Origin: Bacilli bacterium | GTDB lineage: Bacteria; Bacillota_I; Bacilli_A; RF39; UBA660 | Direction: 5' to 3' | Assembly (NCBI GenBank): GCA_028703035.1 | Contig: JAQVNR010000060.1 | Coordinates: 1-8,000 of the forward strand | Length of the DNA: 8,000 nucleotides | In this document: positions 4,681 through 8,000 of the stretch, one piece after another | How positions within the stretch are numbered: position 1 is the stretch's first letter | Layout: the number at the start of each line of letters is the position of its first letter | Position numbers and translations under genes: made by a program | The notes under the pieces: generated by a model | The model's database searches: none | Told to the model about the DNA's origin: nothing | The model's input: the letters and a program-made list of their open reading frames with translations, nothing else

Positions 4681-7143
4681 TTATTTATTTATTATTTGAT
4701 CTATAAAATCATACCATTTTATTTTTACTTTATCAAAAGTATAATCATCAGAAGTTTTTTTAGCTTTATCACTTAATTTTGGGTTATCATTATTAAAATA
4801 TTTAAGTATTTCCTCAGCCATTTTTTCTTTATCTCTATTCTTAATTAGAATACCATTTTTATTATTAATAATTTCTTTGGCTCCTAAAGCTGAATCAAAA
4901 GCAAAACATGGTATTCCATAACTCATCGCTTCTATTAATACTAATCCAAATGACTCTTCATAAGATGACATTACAAATAGTGATGCTTTACAATATTCTT
5001 TTTTTAAATCATCTTGTGTTAAAAAACCAGTTAATTTTATACTTTTATCCAATTTATATGCTTTTATTTTTTGTTCTAGTAAATTTTTTTCTGGTCCATC
5101 TCCAGCCAAAGTTAATTTTATCTTTTTGTTTTTTTTATTAATTATTCTAAAGACATCTATTAAATCTATAAAACCTTTTTCTGGAGACAATCTACCTACT
5201 GAAATAATGTTATTATTATTTAGTTTATTTAATGATTTTGGGATATCGTATATTATATTAGGAATATAAATTACTTTTACTTTTTCGTTCTTAAAAATTA
5301 ATTTATAATCTTTTGTTAAATACTTACTTGTAGGTAATAAATAATCAATATTTTTTAAACTTTTTTTAAGTTCGATAAAATATTTTTTGCTTTCATTGTG
5401 ATACACATGCTCTTCAGCTATCTTTATAGCTTTATTATTACCATACTTATTTAAAAGTTTAGTAAATTCTAATCTTGTAGAAATAATGATTTTTGAATCT
5501 GAATTATATATATAATTTTTAATTAATGAATGTTTTTTATATAATATATTTACTGATTTAATTCCCTCACTTATAATTTTAAAAATATTTTTTTGTTTTA
5601 AGTGTTTTAAAAACTCTTGTTTATTAGGCTTTAAATCTGATAAATAAATGACATTAACGCGATTATCCACATGATACGGAATTTTATTAACAACTTTATA
5701 TAAACATATTATCTCAATTTCATATTTTTCACATAGCATATTTGCTTGATTAATAACTGATCTTTCAATGCCACCATAACCAAGATGAAGTGATATAATA
5801 GATATTTTATTTTTAAGTTCTTTTTGGTTAGAAAAAATTTTAAACTCATCTAACATTAATAATAAATAAAATACTAAATAAATAGCAACTGCTGGAGCTG
5901 TATAAACATGGCCTGATAATGTTGAAATACAAAATACTAATAGAAATATTGAGAAATAATAGTAACTTCGTAAAGTAGGTTTTTTTCTTTTATCAAAAAT
6001 TAAATATGATGCTAATATAAAAGGACTAAATGAAATCAATAATCCAAATATCCCATAATGAAAGAAAATATCTAGTATATCAATCTCTATTAGTTTTGTA
6101 ATATTATTATTATTTATAGCTTCAGTATTAGAAAATCCTATTCCGAAGAAAATATCTCTATTAGTTTGATCATCATTATATATACTTAATGTATTAGCTA
6201 AATATAGGTCTCTACTACTTAATAGCGATTTAAATATATTATTGAAATTACTCATTAAGTAGAAATTATCTGTTTGGCTTAGTATCCCATAAACTTCTTG
6301 CTTGTTTTGATCATCAATTATTATTTGTTTATCCTTTTCTACGCTAGGAATATTCGTTAAATTATACTTATAATTATATACTCCAAAAGAATTAATAGAA
6401 AAAATTATCGTAGTTAACAAAATAAATACACTTATAACAACATTATAAGTCTTTAATTTCTTTTCTTTTAATATTGAATAAAATAAATTTAGGATAACAA
6501 CAATTATTGTTCCAATTAGTGAAACTTTAGTTCCTATAAACAATATAGATAATATTATAGGAAAAACAATTAAAAATTGATATTTTTGTTCTTTAGAGAT
6601 AAAGTAATATATTATTGGTAATAAAATAACCATTATATTTGATATTTCATTTCCTGCATAAAACCAACCAATATATCCTAATAGCTCATTAGAATACGTT
6701 TCATGCGCAGAATTAAGTATTATCGGCAATAGTAAAAGGAAACTCATTGTAATTAAATTAATTTTAAGTATTTTAACTATTTCCTTTTTATGAAAATTGT
6801 TATCATCATAAAAACACAACAAACCAAAATATATTATCGGAAAGTATAGTATTTTAAATACATAATTAATTTCATTAATAAAAAACTTGATATTTATTAA
6901 TTCTGGTTTTACTAAAAAATAAAATAAGCTATATAGTAGAAAAAAACTCAAGTAAATTAACGATATTCTTTTATATTTAGATTTTGTAAAAAAAATATAA
7001 ATAATACTTATAAACATTAAAAAACCTTTAACAACAATACCTGGTGTAATTGTTAAAGTAAAATTTCTAGTTAACAATGCAGTTATCAAATCCAAAATAG
7101 GAAAAAATATAAATAGATAATATAAAGTTTTTTTATGTTTCAT
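4681..7143 (-). CDS. Fusion of an O-antigen polymerase/ligase-like membrane domain with a family 4 glycosyltransferase
   Basis: The single uninterrupted frame of 820 residues joins two modules. Residues 1-435 are a multi-spanning membrane domain of about ten to twelve helices with a large hydrophilic loop at about 255-345. The stretch around IEIDILDIFFHYGIFG (352-367) is typical of Wzy/WaaL-type O-antigen polymerases and ligases. Residues 445-820 form a GT-B fold family 4 transferase: GYGGIERS at 455-462 (acceptor-side glycine loop), GRLSPEKG at 650-657, AGDGPE at 680-685 and EESFGLVLIEAM at 729-740 containing the E-x7-E pair Glu730 and Glu738. The linker at 431-446 is short and charged, placing the transferase on the cytoplasmic face. 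AAGGAAG lies about 7 bases before ATG 7143. The gene starts 4 bases after the upstream transferase stop, so the two are translationally close. Such proteins are normally separate, so one polypeptide may combine sugar addition with polymerisation. Donor and acceptor are unknown. Confidence 0.88.
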   Translation of the reverse strand: MKHKKTLYYLFIFFPILDLITALLTRNFTLTITPGIVVKGFLMFISIIYIFFTKSKYKRISLIYLSFFLLYSLFYFLVKPELINIKFFINEINYVFKILYFPIIYFGLLCFYDDNNFHKKEIVKILKINLITMSFLLLLPIILNSAHETYSNELLGYIGWFYAGNEISNIMVILLPIIYYFISKEQKYQFLIVFPIILSILFIGTKVSLIGTIIVVILNLFYSILKEKKLKTYNVVISVFILLTTIIFSINSFGVYNYKYNLTNIPSVEKDKQIIIDDQNKQEVYGILSQTDNFYLMSNFNNIFKSLLSSRDLYLANTLSIYNDDQTNRDIFFGIGFSNTEAINNNNITKLIEIDILDIFFHYGIFGLLISFSPFILASYLIFDKRKKPTLRSYYYFSIFLLVFCISTLSGHVYTAPAVAIYLVFYLLLMLDEFKIFSNQKELKNKISIISLHLGYGGIERSVINQANMLCEKYEIEIICLYKVVNKIPYHVDNRVNVIYLSDLKPNKQEFLKHLKQKNIFKIISEGIKSVNILYKKHSLIKNYIYNSDSKIIISTRLEFTKLLNKYGNNKAIKIAEEHVYHNESKKYFIELKKSLKNIDYLLPTSKYLTKDYKLIFKNEKVKVIYIPNIIYDIPKSLNKLNNNNIISVGRLSPEKGFIDLIDVFRIINKKNKKIKLTLAGDGPEKNLLEQKIKAYKLDKSIKLTGFLTQDDLKKEYCKASLFVMSSYEESFGLVLIEAMSYGIPCFAFDSALGAKEIINNKNGILIKNRDKEKMAEEILKYFNNDNPKLSDKAKKTSDDYTFDKVKIKWYDFIDQIINK

Positions 7144-7147
7144 AATA

Positions 7148-8000
7148 TTACTTCCTTAATAAATATATTGTACAATATATTTTTAATAAATTCTTGTTTT
7201 TTAATACAAGTTTTTTCATAATAGACAAATGAACAAAATTATCATTAATTTTCCAATTGGGAATATTAGTCTCTAGATAACAATATATTTCATCAATAAA
7301 CTTTACTCGCATTACTTTATCTTCAATATAACGAGATTGAACTGCGTAATTAATTAATGTATCTATTGTTAATTTATTAATATTATACTCATTAATATTG
7401 TCTTTCAAAATGTTTCTTACTAATTCAATTATTTTAAATATATCAAATATTTTTTCATCTCTAGTTGTAGTTTGACTACCCAAATGAACATTAAAATAAG
7501 ATAAAGGCTCATTTACTTTACCAATCTTAGCTGCATTACTTAAAGCAGAGACAACAAAAGGAGCATCTTCATATTTAGTATTTTCTGGAAATTTTATATT
7601 ATTATCTAAAATTAAAGTGGATTTATATATCTTATTACATGGGCCTAAGTTAATCTCATTAATAATTGATGGATTATCTTTCAATAAACTATCTTTAAAA
7701 TCAAATATTTTTTTCTTTACATAGAGATTATCTTCTTTATTATAGTAATCACACATAACAACATCACAATTATCTTTTTTTGCTTTATTATACATTTTTT
7801 CACAAAATGTTATATCAATATAATCATCTGAATCAACAAATGTAATAAATTCACCAGTAGCTAAATCAATACCCTTATTCCTAGTTATGCTAATGCCATC
7901 ATTATCTTTATTTATATAAATTATTCTAGAGTCATTATACTTTTTTATTTTATCATGACAAGAATCAGTAGAACCATCATTTAATATTATAATCTCTATT
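7148..8000 (-). CDS. Family 2 glycosyltransferase (GT-A fold), 5' end outside the window
   Basis: The frame is open from the right edge through 283 residues to TAA at 7148-7150; only the first few tens of residues are missing. The visible part begins IEIIILNDGSTDS, the nucleotide-binding strand and loop of family 2. VDSDDY follows at visible residues 55-60, giving the DxD metal-binding motif, and KYEDAPF at about 142-148 contains the likely catalytic base region. NKIY before it is also common in capsule and teichoic acid transferases. There is an ATG at 7795, but it lies after the DxD motif, so a start there would destroy the enzyme and it is not the true start. The protein is cytoplasmic or membrane-associated and adds one sugar from a nucleotide donor to a lipid-linked glycan. 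It ends 4 bases before the polymerase-transferase fusion, so the two are one operon; the promoter lies beyond the window. The donor sugar cannot be read from the sequence. Confidence 0.95.
   Translation of the reverse strand, partial: IEIIILNDGSTDSCHDKIKKYNDSRIIYINKDNDGISITRNKGIDLATGEFITFVDSDDYIDITFCEKMYNKAKKDNCDVVMCDYYNKEDNLYVKKKIFDFKDSLLKDNPSIINEINLGPCNKIYKSTLILDNNIKFPENTKYEDAPFVVSALSNAAKIGKVNEPLSYFNVHLGSQTTTRDEKIFDIFKIIELVRNILKDNINEYNINKLTIDTLINYAVQSRYIEDKVMRVKFIDEIYCYLETNIPNWKINDNFVHLSIMKKLVLKNKNLLKIYCTIYLLRK

Noticed and set aside
4528..4776. Plus-strand open frame of 82 codons
   Set aside because: It lies antisense across the end of the fusion gene and the start of the membrane protein gene, has a low-complexity Ile/Phe/Lys composition and no ribosome site. 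It is a shadow of the real minus-strand genes.
4908..5141. Plus-strand open frame of 77 codons
   Set aside because: It is antisense to the conserved C-terminal motifs of the GT4 domain and has a Leu/Phe-rich composition typical of an antisense shadow.
7148..7795. Glycosyltransferase starting at ATG 7795
   Set aside because: The frame continues open to the window edge and encodes the essential NDGSTD and VDSDD motifs upstream of this ATG, so it is an internal Met.
1..8000. Mycoplasma-type genetic code
   Set aside because: Trp is encoded by TGG at conserved positions (for example the Panacea EAWVHGP motif), TGA terminates wecB, and no gene has internal TGA codons.

Overview
The window is very AT-rich, and every gene I can support is on the minus strand, so transcription runs from base 8000 towards base 1. 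TGG codes for Trp and TGA is used as a stop (at the end of wecB), so the standard bacterial code applies and not the mycoplasma code. Composition, AGGA/GAGG-type ribosome sites and protein styles suggest a low-GC Bacillota or related Bacilli, possibly gut-associated. I cannot assign a species.

Region 1 (8000 down to about 1390) is a cell-surface polysaccharide locus. In transcription order it holds a family 2 glycosyltransferase (start outside the window), an 820-residue fusion of an O-antigen polymerase/ligase-like membrane protein with a family 4 glycosyltransferase, a polytopic membrane protein resembling DUF6056, UDP-GlcNAc 2-epimerase (wecB/mnaA) and a HAD-IB phosphatase. The first three are packed with 4 and 16 base gaps and look like one operon. 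wecB is bracketed by two closely related hairpins that look like terminators, so it and the phosphatase may be expressed separately from the upstream genes or by read-through. Together the genes would make an activated sugar (UDP-ManNAc), add sugars to a lipid-linked glycan, and polymerise or decorate it at the membrane.

Region 2 (about 1390 down to 1) looks like accessory DNA. It holds a Panacea-domain (DUF4065) protein with no convincing start codon, a small unrecognised protein that may have lost its N-terminus, an 18-base direct repeat in tandem that resembles insertion-sequence ends, and the first 101 codons of a helical protein running off the left edge. That last gene has a perfect consensus sigma-A promoter embedded in a 46-base perfect dyad, which is the most striking regulatory signal in the window. 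The Panacea gene with its small neighbour is a candidate toxin-antitoxin pair, but this rests on context only.
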